In this document: piece by piece, positions 1 through 9,599 of the stretch | How positions within the stretch are numbered: position 1 is the first letter of the stretch | Layout: the number at the start of each line of letters is the position of its first letter | NCBI RefSeq assembly: GCF_011068285.1 | Contig: NZ_CP049616.1 | Location: 1,716,501 to 1,780,500 of the forward strand | DNA length: 64,000 bases | Direction of reading: 5' to 3' | Origin: Flagellimonas oceani | Lineage (GTDB): Bacteria; Bacteroidota; Bacteroidia; Flavobacteriales; Flavobacteriaceae | Position numbers and translations under genes: made by a program | Notes under the pieces: model-generated | Database searches by the model: none | The model's input: only the letters and a program-made list of their open reading frames with translations | What the model was told of the DNA's origin: nothing

Positions 1-1
1 A

Positions 2-1978
2 GACAAAATCATCCCCAACAAAAAAATATCCATCAAATCGGGAGGACTTGCCCCCTTGGGCGAATACAAAAAATCTTGGGCCTTCAAACAACTTGAAACC
101 ATTGCGCAGCGCTATAATTTTGATTTGACGGATGCCATTGAAAAGATTCCGGAAGAAGCCATGAACGTTATTTTGAACGGTGGCAAAGAGAGTTTTGAAG
201 TGGATTCCAAAAGTCTGGGCGTAAAAAGACAGTATAAAATTGATTACGAAGGCATTTCCAACTTCATCAAAACCCAGTATGAAGAAGCCAACTCCACTTC
301 CATAAAACGTTGGGCCAAAGATTATATGGACAAGGTGGAATGTCCCAGTTGCAGTGGTTCCCGTTTGCGAAAAGAGTCCCTCTATTTTAAAATAGATGGC
401 AAAAACATTGCCGAATTGGCACAGATGGATATTGCCGAGCTTGCCGCTTTCTTCAAGCATTTGGAAGATACGTTGGAAGGCAATCAGAAGAAGATTGCGG
501 AGGAAATCATAAAAGAGATCAAAGCCCGTGTCGGGTTTTTATTGGATGTGGGGCTGGACTATCTCTCCTTGAACCGAAGTTCCAAGTCATTATCAGGCGG
601 TGAGGCGCAACGTATTCGACTTGCTACGCAGATAGGTTCGCAATTGGTGGGTGTGCTTTACATTTTGGATGAACCCAGTATTGGTCTCCACCAGCGAGAC
701 AACGAACGATTGATTCACTCCTTGGAAGCACTACGCGATATTGGAAACTCCGTTATTGTGGTGGAACACGACCGTGATATGATCGAATGTGCGGACCACG
801 TCATCGATATTGGTCCCAAAGCGGGCAAGCATGGTGGGGAAATCATTTCCGAAGGAAGTCCAAAAGATTTGGTGAACCAACAAACATTGACCGCACAGTA
901 TATTACCGGGGAGCTGGAAATTCCCGTCCCGAAAGAAAGACGTAAGGGAACCGGTAAAAAAATTACGCTATCGGGCTGCACGGGCAACAATCTTAAAAAT
1001 GTATCGGTGGATTTCCCTTTGGGAAAATTGATCGGTGTTACTGGGGTATCCGGTAGTGGGAAATCCACTTTGGTGAACGAGACCCTCTACCCCATAATGA
1101 ACGCCCATTATTTCAATGGCGTAAAAAAACCGATGCCCTATAAAAAAATCAAGGGGCTGGAGCATATTGACAAGGTCATCGACATCAACCAATCGCCGAT
1201 TGGACGTACACCACGATCCAATCCCGCTACGTACACCGGAGTCTTCAGTGAAATACGCTCACTTTTCGCTAAAACTACCGAAGCAACCATTCGCGGCTAT
1301 AAACCGGGGCGTTTTAGCTTTAATGTGGCCGGGGGAAGATGCGAAACCTGTCAGGGTGGCGGCCTTAAAGTCATTGAAATGAACTTCTTGCCCGATGTTT
1401 ATGTGGAATGTGAAACCTGCAACGGGAAAAGATTCAACAGGGAAACCTTGGAAATACGGTACAAGGGTAAATCTATTGCCGATGTTTTGGAAATGACCAT
1501 CAATGAAGCAGTGGATTTCTTTGAGAATATTCCAAAAATTCATCGTAAACTTAAGACAATAAAAGATGTAGGTTTGGGTTATATATCATTGGGGCAACAG
1601 TCCACTACCCTCTCTGGCGGAGAGGCCCAAAGGGTAAAGTTAGCTACCGAGCTTTCCAAACGGGACACTGGAAACACTTTTTACATCCTCGACGAACCAA
1701 CAACAGGCTTGCATTTTGAAGACATTAGGGTGCTTATGGACGTACTCGACCGTTTGGTGGACAAGGGCAACACTATTTTGGTAATCGAACACAACATGGA
1801 TGTGATCAAAATGATGGACCACATCATCGATATAGGATATGAAGGAGGAAGAGGAGGTGGAACGGTTGTTGCTACAGGTACGCCGGAAGAAGTGGCCAAG
1901 GACAAGAAAAGCTTTACCGCCAAATTTTTAAAGAAAGAACTGGAAAATACGAAACAAAAAATTGCACGCGCAGTTTAA
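2..1978 (+). CDS. uvrA: UvrA, excinuclease ABC subunit A (5' end outside window)
   Basis: DNA-damage recognition ATPase of nucleotide excision repair (UvrABC), cytoplasmic. The reading frame is open from base 2, so this is the C-terminal two thirds (658 codons visible; the family is about 940 aa). Visible in order: an insertion-domain CPSC zinc pair near 345-365; the first ABC signature (LSGGEAQRIRLA) and Walker B (YILDEPSIGLHQ) at about 585-690; the second Walker A (GVTGVSGSGKST) at 1033-1068; the C-terminal zinc module (CETC...CETC) at about 1339-1425; the second signature (TTLSGGEAQRV) and Walker B (ILDEPTTGLH) at 1605-1715. The TTG at 56 is only an internal Leu codon. The family call is certain; a 5' fragment lies beyond the window edge. 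Confidence 0.97.
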   Translation, partial: DKIIPNKKISIKSGGLAPLGEYKKSWAFKQLETIAQRYNFDLTDAIEKIPEEAMNVILNGGKESFEVDSKSLGVKRQYKIDYEGISNFIKTQYEEANSTSIKRWAKDYMDKVECPSCSGSRLRKESLYFKIDGKNIAELAQMDIAELAAFFKHLEDTLEGNQKKIAEEIIKEIKARVGFLLDVGLDYLSLNRSSKSLSGGEAQRIRLATQIGSQLVGVLYILDEPSIGLHQRDNERLIHSLEALRDIGNSVIVVEHDRDMIECADHVIDIGPKAGKHGGEIISEGSPKDLVNQQTLTAQYITGELEIPVPKERRKGTGKKITLSGCTGNNLKNVSVDFPLGKLIGVTGVSGSGKSTLVNETLYPIMNAHYFNGVKKPMPYKKIKGLEHIDKVIDINQSPIGRTPRSNPATYTGVFSEIRSLFAKTTEATIRGYKPGRFSFNVAGGRCETCQGGGLKVIEMNFLPDVYVECETCNGKRFNRETLEIRYKGKSIADVLEMTINEAVDFFENIPKIHRKLKTIKDVGLGYISLGQQSTTLSGGEAQRVKLATELSKRDTGNTFYILDEPTTGLHFEDIRVLMDVLDRLVDKGNTILVIEHNMDVIKMMDHIIDIGYEGGRGGGTVVATGTPEEVAKDKKSFTAKFLKKELENTKQKIARAV

Positions 1979-1987
1979 ATAAAAGTT

Positions 1988-2680
1988 ATGCATATGCGAA
2001 GAGAGCAACATTCCAAAGGATGGAATGAGATCAAGACGAACGATTCATGGGCCATATTCAAAATTATGGGCGAGTTTGTCAATGGATTTGAAAAAATGAG
2101 CAGAATAGGTCCCTGTGTCTCCATTTTTGGGTCGGCAAGGGTTCGCGAAGGTCATCCTTATTATGATTTGGCCGTAAAAATATCCAAAAAAATAGCCGAA
2201 GCTGGCTACGGTGTGATCACCGGTGGTGGCCCAGGAATTATGGAGGCCGGTAACAAGGGGGCAAACTTAGCGGGGGGCACTTCCGTTGGATTGAACATTG
2301 ACCTTCCTTTTGAACAGCACGACAATCCTTATATCGATGATGACAAAAGCCTTGACTTTGATTACTTTTTTGTGCGCAAAGTGATGTTTGTAAAATATTC
2401 GCAAGGTTTTGTGGTAATGCCGGGAGGTTTTGGCACATTGGATGAGTTTTTTGAGGCACTCACCCTTATCCAGACCCATAAAATACACACCTTCCCCATT
2501 ATACTTGTGGGCACCGATTTTTGGAAAGGTTTGATGGAATGGATCAAAGATACCTTGGTCGAAGCGGGCAACATTAGCCCAAAGGACTTGGACCTGATCA
2601 AATTGGTGGACACAGAAGACGAAGTGGTAGAAATTATAGATGCCTTCTACAAGGGCAGAACCCTTAGTCCAAACTTTTAA
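1988..2680 (+). CDS. LOG-family (TIGR00730) Rossmann-fold protein
   Basis: Cytoplasmic 230-aa protein of the lysine-decarboxylase-like/LOG family. Several members hydrolyse cytokinin-type or purine nucleoside 5'-monophosphates to the base plus ribose 5-phosphate. The diagnostic motif PGGFGTLDEFFEALT is at about nt 2418-2462, and the glycine-rich GVITGGGPGIMEAGNKGA segment at about 2210-2265 is the other conserved site. Length fits the longer bacterial form. It starts 9 bp after uvrA, so the two are probably cotranscribed. The actual substrate cannot be read from sequence. Confidence 0.9.
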   Translation: MHMRREQHSKGWNEIKTNDSWAIFKIMGEFVNGFEKMSRIGPCVSIFGSARVREGHPYYDLAVKISKKIAEAGYGVITGGGPGIMEAGNKGANLAGGTSVGLNIDLPFEQHDNPYIDDDKSLDFDYFFVRKVMFVKYSQGFVVMPGGFGTLDEFFEALTLIQTHKIHTFPIILVGTDFWKGLMEWIKDTLVEAGNISPKDLDLIKLVDTEDEVVEIIDAFYKGRTLSPNF

Positions 2681-2690
2681 TCGTATCGCG

Positions 2691-5525
2691 TTGATCAACC
2701 ATCGTACATTCCCCGGCATTTTTATGCTTATTCTTATGGTGTGCCCAACACTTTGGTCGCAACACCAAAATGAGATTGTGGCCACGCTCGATGGACCTAC
2801 CAATCAGATTCGGATACGGCAGCATTTCACCTACGTCAATCAATCATCCCAAGGACTTTCAACACTTTATTTTAACGACTGGAACCATGCCTATTCCAAC
2901 AAAAATACGGCACTGGCCAAAAGATTTGGAGAAGAGTTCAACAGGAGCTTGCACTTGGCAAAGGACAGGGAACGGGGCCATACCACCATCAAGACCATTG
3001 TGGACAACAACTACGCGGGACTGGACTGGAAAAGAAGGGGAAACACGGATATCATTGCCGTGAAGCTAAACCAGATCCTAAAGCCCGGAGAGTCTGTTAA
3101 GCTGTTTTTTACCTACACCATTAAATTGCCCGAAGCCAAGTTTACTGGATATGGACATACCGGCAACGGATATAATTTAAAGGACTGGTACCTTACCCCT
3201 GCAGTTTTTACAAATGGAGATTGGGAACTTTACGATAATATGAACCTGGACGATCTCTATACCGATATCACCGACACACGAATCAACTTCACTTTTCCGA
3301 ATCTTTTATATGTGGCCTCCAATTATCGTATGTCTGTTGTTTCCAATTTTCCAGGTGGCCAGCACGTACAGCTATTTGGCGATAAAAGAAAAAGTTGTGA
3401 AATTATCCTCACCATTGATGAAAGGTTCACCAAACACATCACGGGCCATCTAAATATCACTACGGATATAGAGTCCAACAAATACGAAGAAATAGCCCAG
3501 GGCATATCCATAAACAATATTTCACAGTTTCTTTATGAGAACTTAGGGGAATACCCCCATGATAATCTCTTGGTAAGCGAATATGACTACAACAGGTCGC
3601 CACTTTACGGAATCAGTCAACTTCCTTCTTTTATAAGGCCCTACGAAGAGCGATTCCAGTTTGAAATGAAATTTTTAAAAACCGCCATCCGAAATTACCT
3701 GAAGGAATCATTATATCTAAATCCACGCAAAGAACGATGGGTAAACGATGCCATTGGGTATTACCTTATGATCAAGTTTGTGGAGGAGCATTATCCAGAT
3801 CAAAAACTGATCGGAAAACTTTCCCGTATTTGGGGATTGAAGAACTTTCATTTGGCCCAAATGGATTTTAACGAACAATACGCCTTGTTCAGCATGCTGT
3901 CCGCCCGGAAAAACATTGACCAGGCGTTGACGACCTCCAACGATTCGTTGATCAAGTTCAATGAAAAAATCGCCAATGGGTATAAGGCGGGACTTGGAAT
4001 GTCCTATTTATCCGCCTATTTGGGCAAAAGGGAAATAGATAGCACGGTACTGAACTTTTACAAAAATTACAAGCAAAAACAGGGTGTAAGCTCCCAAGAC
4101 TTTAGAAAAACCATCGAAAAATATGCGGACAAAGATGTTGATTGGTTCTTTGACGAATATGTTTCCACGGACAAAAAAATAGACTTTAAAATCAAAAAAA
4201 TCCAAAAGTCCGAAGATTCCATCACCTTCACCCTAAAAAACAAGCGGGGCACCAATGTGCCCATCTCGGTTTTTGGGCTGGCAAACGATTCGGTCGTGTC
4301 TCAGTATTGGTTTTCGGGCATAGATACCACAAGGAGTTTTACCATTCCCCGAAATAGTGAAGACCGTTTGGTGCTCAATTATGACCAAAAAATTCCGGAA
4401 TTCAATCAACGGGACAATTGGAAAACACTGAACGGCTGGCTATCCAGTAACAAAAAGTTGAAATTTCAATTCTTCAAGGACACGGAAGACCCTTATTACA
4501 ATCAGGTTTTTTATGTTCCGATCGCAAACTTTAACCTATACGACGGCATTACACCTGGTCTACGATTGTACAACAAAACCTTTTTAGAGCGCCAGTTCCA
4601 GTATGATATATCGCCCACCTACTCGTTTTTAGAGCGGACACTTGTGGGAAAAGTTGGATTCAGGTATCGTAAATATCATCAAAAAACAGGGCTGTACGTC
4701 ACCAACTACTCGTTTTCGGCCTCCACATCACATTTTCAGGAAAACTCAAGATTTACCACAATTACCCCGGCCGTAAGTTTTGGGTGGCGACCCAACGATC
4801 TGCGCTCTAATCGGAGACAAAACCTTCTTTTTAGGTACCGAAGTGTGTACAGGAGCATCGATGAGAGCCTTGTCGGGGAATTGGATACCGATCCGGATTA
4901 TGGGGTAATGAATGTAAGGTTCACCGACGTGGACAACAATATCCTCAACTATTCCCTATGGTCCATAGATGCCCAACATTCCAGTGAATTTACCAAACTG
5001 GCCCTGGAGCTGGAATACAGAAAACTGTTTCAGAGCAACCGACAGCTCAATTTGCGCTTTTATGCGGGTAAATTTTTAAGGAACAAGACCCAATCCAACT
5101 TTTTTAGTTTTGCTTTGGACAGGCCTACGGACTACATGTTCGATCTTGCCTATTTGGGCAGATCGGAGGATTCCGGGCTATACAGTCAGCAAGTGATCAT
5201 TGCCGAGGGCGGGTTTAAATCAAAATTGGAAAACCCTTTTGCCAACGATTGGATCGCAACGACCAATGCAAGCACCAACATTTGGCGATGGATCGAAGCG
5301 TACGGTGATTTGGGCTTCATAAAAAATAAGGGGGACAACACCCGGTTTGTTTACGATTCGGGCATACGTTTAAATTTGGTCACGGATTATTTTGAACTCT
5401 ACTTCCCCGTATATTCCAATCGAGGGTGGGAAATAGCGCAGGACAACTATGGGGAACGCATACGGTTTATAGTCACCATTAGCCCCAGAACCCTAACAGG
5501 ACTGTTCACTAGAAAGTGGTTTTAA
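2691..5525 (+). CDS. M1-peptidase-like surface protein, zinc motif lost, with C-terminal beta-barrel
   Basis: Large exported protein, about 944 aa from a TTG at 2691. That start lies 10 bp after the previous stop and gives a good signal peptide (MLILMVCPTLWSQ core). The same frame is open to an ATG at 2640, which overlaps the upstream gene; an ATG at 2724 is also possible. Residues up to about 550 resemble the N-terminal and catalytic domains of M1 (gluzincin) aminopeptidases. The expected HExxH...E is absent: the region aligning with the second helix reads ERWVNDAIGYYLM (about nt 3735-3770). From about residue 600 the sequence has alternating aromatic strands and a terminal aromatic residue (TRKWF end), typical of an outer-membrane beta-barrel. 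Probably a non-catalytic binding or assembly protein; function unknown. A distinct, active-type M1 enzyme lies at 24414-26504. Confidence 0.75.
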   Translation: MINHRTFPGIFMLILMVCPTLWSQHQNEIVATLDGPTNQIRIRQHFTYVNQSSQGLSTLYFNDWNHAYSNKNTALAKRFGEEFNRSLHLAKDRERGHTTIKTIVDNNYAGLDWKRRGNTDIIAVKLNQILKPGESVKLFFTYTIKLPEAKFTGYGHTGNGYNLKDWYLTPAVFTNGDWELYDNMNLDDLYTDITDTRINFTFPNLLYVASNYRMSVVSNFPGGQHVQLFGDKRKSCEIILTIDERFTKHITGHLNITTDIESNKYEEIAQGISINNISQFLYENLGEYPHDNLLVSEYDYNRSPLYGISQLPSFIRPYEERFQFEMKFLKTAIRNYLKESLYLNPRKERWVNDAIGYYLMIKFVEEHYPDQKLIGKLSRIWGLKNFHLAQMDFNEQYALFSMLSARKNIDQALTTSNDSLIKFNEKIANGYKAGLGMSYLSAYLGKREIDSTVLNFYKNYKQKQGVSSQDFRKTIEKYADKDVDWFFDEYVSTDKKIDFKIKKIQKSEDSITFTLKNKRGTNVPISVFGLANDSVVSQYWFSGIDTTRSFTIPRNSEDRLVLNYDQKIPEFNQRDNWKTLNGWLSSNKKLKFQFFKDTEDPYYNQVFYVPIANFNLYDGITPGLRLYNKTFLERQFQYDISPTYSFLERTLVGKVGFRYRKYHQKTGLYVTNYSFSASTSHFQENSRFTTITPAVSFGWRPNDLRSNRRQNLLFRYRSVYRSIDESLVGELDTDPDYGVMNVRFTDVDNNILNYSLWSIDAQHSSEFTKLALELEYRKLFQSNRQLNLRFYAGKFLRNKTQSNFFSFALDRPTDYMFDLAYLGRSEDSGLYSQQVIIAEGGFKSKLENPFANDWIATTNASTNIWRWIEAYGDLGFIKNKGDNTRFVYDSGIRLNLVTDYFELYFPVYSNRGWEIAQDNYGERIRFIVTISPRTLTGLFTRKWF

Positions 5526-5632
5526 TTATCAAATCAATAATACGACAAGCACAAAACCAGGTTTAGTTATCATAATTTTATTTTTAATCCTCTTTTTTTA
5601 ATAAATTCTAAATTTATTAACGATAGTGGATA

Positions 5633-5663
5633 TTGCAATTTTGATGTATTTTTAGTAGGTTTG
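5633..5663 (+). promoter_or_regulatory. Bacteroidota-type promoter for the E1 dehydrogenase gene
   Basis: TTG (5633-5635), 20 bp, then TAGGTTTG (5656-5663), a full match to the -7 consensus TAnnTTTG. The predicted transcript start is near 5668, only about 15 nt before the ATG at 5683. The preceding AT-rich stretch (5560-5630) fits an UP-like region. Confidence 0.65.
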
Positions 5664-5682
5664 CATAAATCTTGAATCATCC

Positions 5683-8094
5683 ATGAAACCTAACCCTAGT
5701 ACAAGTAACGATATCTCCTTTGACGATTTCAAATCCCAGATCCTCCAGGATTACGAGACGGCCGTTACAAGCAGGGAATGCAGTGTATTGGGGCGTCGTG
5801 AAGTACTTTCCGGAAAGGCAAAGTTTGGAATCTTCGGAGACGGAAAGGAGCTTCCGCAACTTGCCATGGCAAGAGCATTTCAAGATGGTGATTTTAGAAG
5901 TGGCTATTATCGCGATCAAACCTTTATGATGGCCTTGGGCTATTTAAGCCCAAAAGCATTTTTTCATGGACTGTACGCAACGACCGACCTTGAAAAAGAA
6001 CCCATGAGTGCCGGAAGGCAAATGGGGGGACACTTTGTGACCCACAGTCTGAACGAGGACGGTACTTGGAAAAACTTAACGGAACAAAAGAACAGCAGTG
6101 CGGACATTTCGTGTACCGCAGGCCAAATGCCACGACTGCTCGGTCTGGCACAGGCATCCAAAATATACAGGCATGTCGAGGGCATAGACCAGACCAATTT
6201 CTCCAAAAACGGAAATGAGGTAGCTTGGGGAACCATTGGCAACGCAAGTACCAGTGAGGGACACTTTTTTGAGACCTTGAACGCTGCAGGTGTAATGCAG
6301 GTTCCGATGGTGATCAGTATTTGGGACGACGAATACGGAATTTCAGTGCCGTCGGAATTCCATACCACCAAAGGCAATATCTCCGAGGCCATGAGCGGTT
6401 TACAGCGAGATGAAGAACATAAAGGATATGAAATACTGAAAGTAAAGGGTTGGGACTATACAGCACTGATCCATGCCTTTGAAAATGCATCCGACATTGC
6501 CCGCGAGGAACACGTACCGGTGCTCATCCACGTCACAGAACTTACACAGCCGCAAGGTCACTCCACATCAGGTTCGCATGAAAGGTATAAATCTGCAGAA
6601 CGTTTGGAATGGGAACGGGAGAACGATTGCAACAAACGTTTTAGGGAGTGGATCATTGAAAATGGCATAAGCACCGAAGAAGCGCTTAAAAAAGTAGAGC
6701 GTGAGATAAAACATAAAGTCCGCGCAGCCAAAAAAGAAGCATGGTCGGAATTTTTAAAGCCTCAATTGGCCGCAAAAAAGGAATTGGTGCAATTATTGGA
6801 AAAAGCGGCGGAGCAAAGCCCGAACAGAGCTTTTATCAACAAATCCAAAAATGATTTGATTGCCATTGAAGAGCCTTTGAAGAAAGACCTGGCCTCAAAA
6901 TCCAGGCAAGCTCTGCGTTATCTTTTGGGTGAATCGACCCCCGAGAAAAAACAGCTTCAACAATGGGTAAATAATTTTTTGAAGACCAATGAGCCCCAAT
7001 ATAGTTCGCATCTTTACAATGAGCTGGACAACAAGGCCACCAAGATAACAGCCGTACCACCATCATACCCTGACAAAGTGGAGGAAGTTGATGGCAGAAT
7101 CATTTTAAGGGACAATTTTGACGCCCTCTTTACCAAATATCCCAATGCACTGATTTTTGGGGAAGATACCGGTAACATAGGTGATGTAAACCAAGGGCTG
7201 GAAGGGCTTCAAAAAAAATATGGTGAACTGCGGGTCGCCGATACCGGGATACGCGAAACATCCATAATAGGTCAAGGAATTGGCATGGCGCTGCGCGGAT
7301 TGCGTCCCATTGCCGAAATACAATATTTGGATTATATACTTTATGCCATCCAAACCTTGAGCGACGACCTGGCCACCTTAATGTACCGGACCGTGGGCAA
7401 GCAAAAAGCACCGCTCATAGTTCGCACGCGCGGGCACCGCTTGGAAGGTATCTGGCATTCCGGGTCCCCCATGGGCGGATTGGTCCATTTATTACGCGGA
7501 ATGTACATCTTGGCGCCCAGAAACATGACCCAAGCTGCAGGGTTTTACAATACGCTTATGAAGAGTGATGAACCCGCTTTGATCATAGAAAGTCTTAACG
7601 GTTATCGCTTAAAAGAACAAAAACCTTCTAACCTTGGTGAATTCTGCACCCCTATCGGAAAAGTGGAAACCTTAAAGGAGGGAACGGACATTACACTGTT
7701 GTCCTACGGCTCAACACTACGTATTGTTGAAAAAGTAGCGAACGACCTATTGGAAGTTGGTATTGATGCCGAGGTGATCGATGCCCAATCCCTTTTACCG
7801 TTTGATCTGGATCACGATGTGGTTAAAAGCCTAAAAAAAACCAACCGTTTCTTGGTGATAGACGAAGATGTACCGGGCGGTTGTTCCGCATATTTAATGC
7901 AAGAGGTAGTGGAAAAGCAAGGTGGGTACAAGTATCTGGACAGTGCGCCACAAACCTTATCGGCCAAGGCCCACCGACCGGCCTATGCATCGGATGGCGA
8001 TTACTTTTCCAAACCCAATGCCGAGGACATTTTTGAAAAAGTGTACCAAATAATGCACGAATCAGACCCAAATTCCTATCCCGAATTGCGTTGA
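5683..8094 (+). CDS. 2-oxoacid (probably branched-chain) dehydrogenase E1, fused alpha and beta subunits
   Basis: Thiamine-diphosphate E1 component that decarboxylates 2-oxoacids and passes the acyl group to E2 lipoamide. 803 aa: the alpha domain is about residues 1-390 and the beta domain about 465-800, joined by a Lys/Glu-rich linker. In Bacteroidota such fusions are usually annotated as branched-chain/2-oxoisovalerate E1. The TPP region reads WGTIGNASTSEGHFFETLN (about nt 6220-6280), so the usual GDG is GNA. The beta part has FGEDTGNIGDVNQGLEGL and the IIGQGIGMALRGLRPIAEIQY cofactor/interface region. Monocistronic, with its own promoter at 5633-5663. E2 is not in the window; an E3 (lpdA) is at 58881. 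Substrate preference is inferred. Confidence 0.88.
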   Translation: MKPNPSTSNDISFDDFKSQILQDYETAVTSRECSVLGRREVLSGKAKFGIFGDGKELPQLAMARAFQDGDFRSGYYRDQTFMMALGYLSPKAFFHGLYATTDLEKEPMSAGRQMGGHFVTHSLNEDGTWKNLTEQKNSSADISCTAGQMPRLLGLAQASKIYRHVEGIDQTNFSKNGNEVAWGTIGNASTSEGHFFETLNAAGVMQVPMVISIWDDEYGISVPSEFHTTKGNISEAMSGLQRDEEHKGYEILKVKGWDYTALIHAFENASDIAREEHVPVLIHVTELTQPQGHSTSGSHERYKSAERLEWERENDCNKRFREWIIENGISTEEALKKVEREIKHKVRAAKKEAWSEFLKPQLAAKKELVQLLEKAAEQSPNRAFINKSKNDLIAIEEPLKKDLASKSRQALRYLLGESTPEKKQLQQWVNNFLKTNEPQYSSHLYNELDNKATKITAVPPSYPDKVEEVDGRIILRDNFDALFTKYPNALIFGEDTGNIGDVNQGLEGLQKKYGELRVADTGIRETSIIGQGIGMALRGLRPIAEIQYLDYILYAIQTLSDDLATLMYRTVGKQKAPLIVRTRGHRLEGIWHSGSPMGGLVHLLRGMYILAPRNMTQAAGFYNTLMKSDEPALIIESLNGYRLKEQKPSNLGEFCTPIGKVETLKEGTDITLLSYGSTLRIVEKVANDLLEVGIDAEVIDAQSLLPFDLDHDVVKSLKKTNRFLVIDEDVPGGCSAYLMQEVVEKQGGYKYLDSAPQTLSAKAHRPAYASDGDYFSKPNAEDIFEKVYQIMHESDPNSYPELR

Positions 8095-8105
8095 TTTTCT
8101 TTATC

Positions 8106-8135
8106 CGTCAATTCAAAAGTGCTTTTCGTCAATTA
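8106..8135 (+). promoter_or_regulatory. Direct-repeat operator, two CGTCAATT half-sites 21 bp apart
   Basis: CGTCAATTC at 8106-8114 and CGTCAATTA at 8127-8135 start exactly 21 bp apart, two helical turns. The second unit ends 3 bp before the -33 TTG of the DoxX promoter. The arrangement recurs at three other loci in this window (12864, 49534, 62589), always in gene orientation and 54-65 bp from the start codon. Phased direct repeats next to the -35 region are typical of LytTR-type activators, but the binding protein here is unknown. Confidence 0.55.
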
Positions 8136-8138
8136 ATG

Positions 8139-8168
8139 TTGCGTTTTTTAAAACATAATTTATATTTT
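8139..8168 (+). promoter_or_regulatory. Promoter of the DoxX gene
   Basis: TTG (8139-8141), 19 bp, TATATTTT (8161-8168): close to TTG-N19-TAnnTTTG, with only the last base deviating. The ATG at 8191 follows after about 22 nt. It sits directly downstream of the 21-bp phased repeat, consistent with an activated promoter. Confidence 0.6.
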
Positions 8169-8190
8169 CACGTGCATTAATTTTCCCCAC

Positions 8191-8568
8191 ATGAAAAACA
8201 ATACTTTGATACACTTGGGTCTTGCAATATTGAGAATAGTTCCATCTGCATTTATGCTCACCCATGGTTATCCAAAACTTATGAATCTGATCAACGGAAA
8301 TACGGAATTTGCCAATCCTTTTGGTATTGGCCAAGCTCCAACATTGTTTTTGACCGTTGTAGCGGAATTTGTATGTCCGTTATTGATCATTATAGGTTTT
8401 AAAACAAGATGGGCCGCCATCCCGACCGCAATTACCATGTTTGTGGCAGGGTTTGTAATCCACGGCGCCGACCCTTTCGGAAGAAAGGAAATGGCTTTGC
8501 TATACCTTACCGTGTTCGTGGTTATCATGCTATTGGGTCCGGGTAAGTACAGCGTGGACAAAAAATAA
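8191..8568 (+). CDS. DoxX family membrane protein
   Basis: 125-aa inner-membrane protein with four hydrophobic helices and the early RIVPSAFMLTHGYPKL segment seen in DoxX/YphA-type proteins. The family is named after a thiosulfate:quinone oxidoreductase subunit, but most short bacterial members have no defined activity, so none is assigned. Monocistronic. It has a recognisable promoter and an upstream pair of CGTCAATT repeats, so it is probably under specific control. It converges on holA with a 3-bp gap. Confidence 0.85.
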   Translation: MKNNTLIHLGLAILRIVPSAFMLTHGYPKLMNLINGNTEFANPFGIGQAPTLFLTVVAEFVCPLLIIIGFKTRWAAIPTAITMFVAGFVIHGADPFGRKEMALLYLTVFVVIMLLGPGKYSVDKK

Positions 8569-8571
8569 TCT

Positions 8572-9573
8572 TTAGATTATTTCGGAAAGGAGTTCCTTCA
8601 GTAAATCGGCCTGCGCCATGTTACTGGCCCCTACCCCTTTGCCCTTGAGGTCCAACGTCCTTAAACTGGAAATTATACCGCTCACTCTTTTCATAGGGTA
8701 ATTTTTTGCGGCCACCACGTACTCGTTCACGAAATAAGGGTTTACACCAAGTACCTTGGCCACGTTACCGGGGGAATGGTCCTTAAGGCCATGGTATTGT
8801 AAGAGCTGTGTAAAAAAGGTATTCAGTAATGTGACCGTTACAACAAAAGGGTTGTCCTTTGGGTTTTGGGCGAAGTAATCAATAATTCGTGATGCCTTTT
8901 TGACGTCACGCTCCCCGATCGCCTTTTTTAGCTCAAAATTATTGAAATCCTTACTTATTCCTATGTGCTCCTCGATCAACTCCGGCGTTATTTCCGTGGT
9001 AGGCGGTACGATCAACGTCAACTTGTCTAGTTCGTTACTGATCTTGCTCAAATCGGTTCCCAAAAATTCCACCAACATTATGCAGGACTTGGGGGAAATC
9101 TTATACTTTTTGCCCGCCAAGGTCCTGCGGATCCAATCGGCAACCTGATTATCGTACAGTTTTTTACTTTCAAAAAGCTCCCCGCTCTTTTTAATGGCCT
9201 TGTAGAGTTTTTTTCGCTTATCCAGTTTTTTGTACTTGTAACAGAGTACTAAAATGGTGGTCGGCTGGGGGTTCTCGGCATAGGAAACAAGGTTTTCGAT
9301 GGTCCTGGAGAGGTGCTGTGCCTCTTTTACGATCACCACTTGGTACTGCGCCATCATGGGAAAGCGCTTCGCGTTGGCAACAATATCGTCAATAGTGGTA
9401 TCCTTGCCATAAAGTACCATCTGGTTAAAGCCCTTTTCGTCTTCCGTAAGCACGTTTTGGGCAATGTATTGGGAAATCCTATCAATATAATAAGGCTCCT
9501 CCCCCATTAAAAAATAAATAGGTTTTGGATTACCGTTCTTGATTTCCGATACAATCTCCTTTACTTTGTCCAT
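8572..9573 (-). CDS. holA: DNA polymerase III subunit delta
   Basis: Clamp-loader subunit that opens the beta sliding clamp; cytoplasmic. The 333-aa length is normal. The N-terminus (KPIYFLMGEEPYYIDRI) and the following AAA-like fold without a functional Walker A match HolA. The C-terminal helical domain contains the family pattern around GVNPYFVNEYVVAAKNY. Divergent from the HsdR-N gene with only 26 bp between the starts, so both promoters must overlap neighbouring coding sequence or be very compact. Confidence 0.93.
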   Translation of the reverse strand: MDKVKEIVSEIKNGNPKPIYFLMGEEPYYIDRISQYIAQNVLTEDEKGFNQMVLYGKDTTIDDIVANAKRFPMMAQYQVVIVKEAQHLSRTIENLVSYAENPQPTTILVLCYKYKKLDKRKKLYKAIKKSGELFESKKLYDNQVADWIRRTLAGKKYKISPKSCIMLVEFLGTDLSKISNELDKLTLIVPPTTEITPELIEEHIGISKDFNNFELKKAIGERDVKKASRIIDYFAQNPKDNPFVVTVTLLNTFFTQLLQYHGLKDHSPGNVAKVLGVNPYFVNEYVVAAKNYPMKRVSGIISSLRTLDLKGKGVGASNMAQADLLKELLSEII

Positions 9574-9599
9574 TCAAAATAATTCACCAGTTTTGTCCA

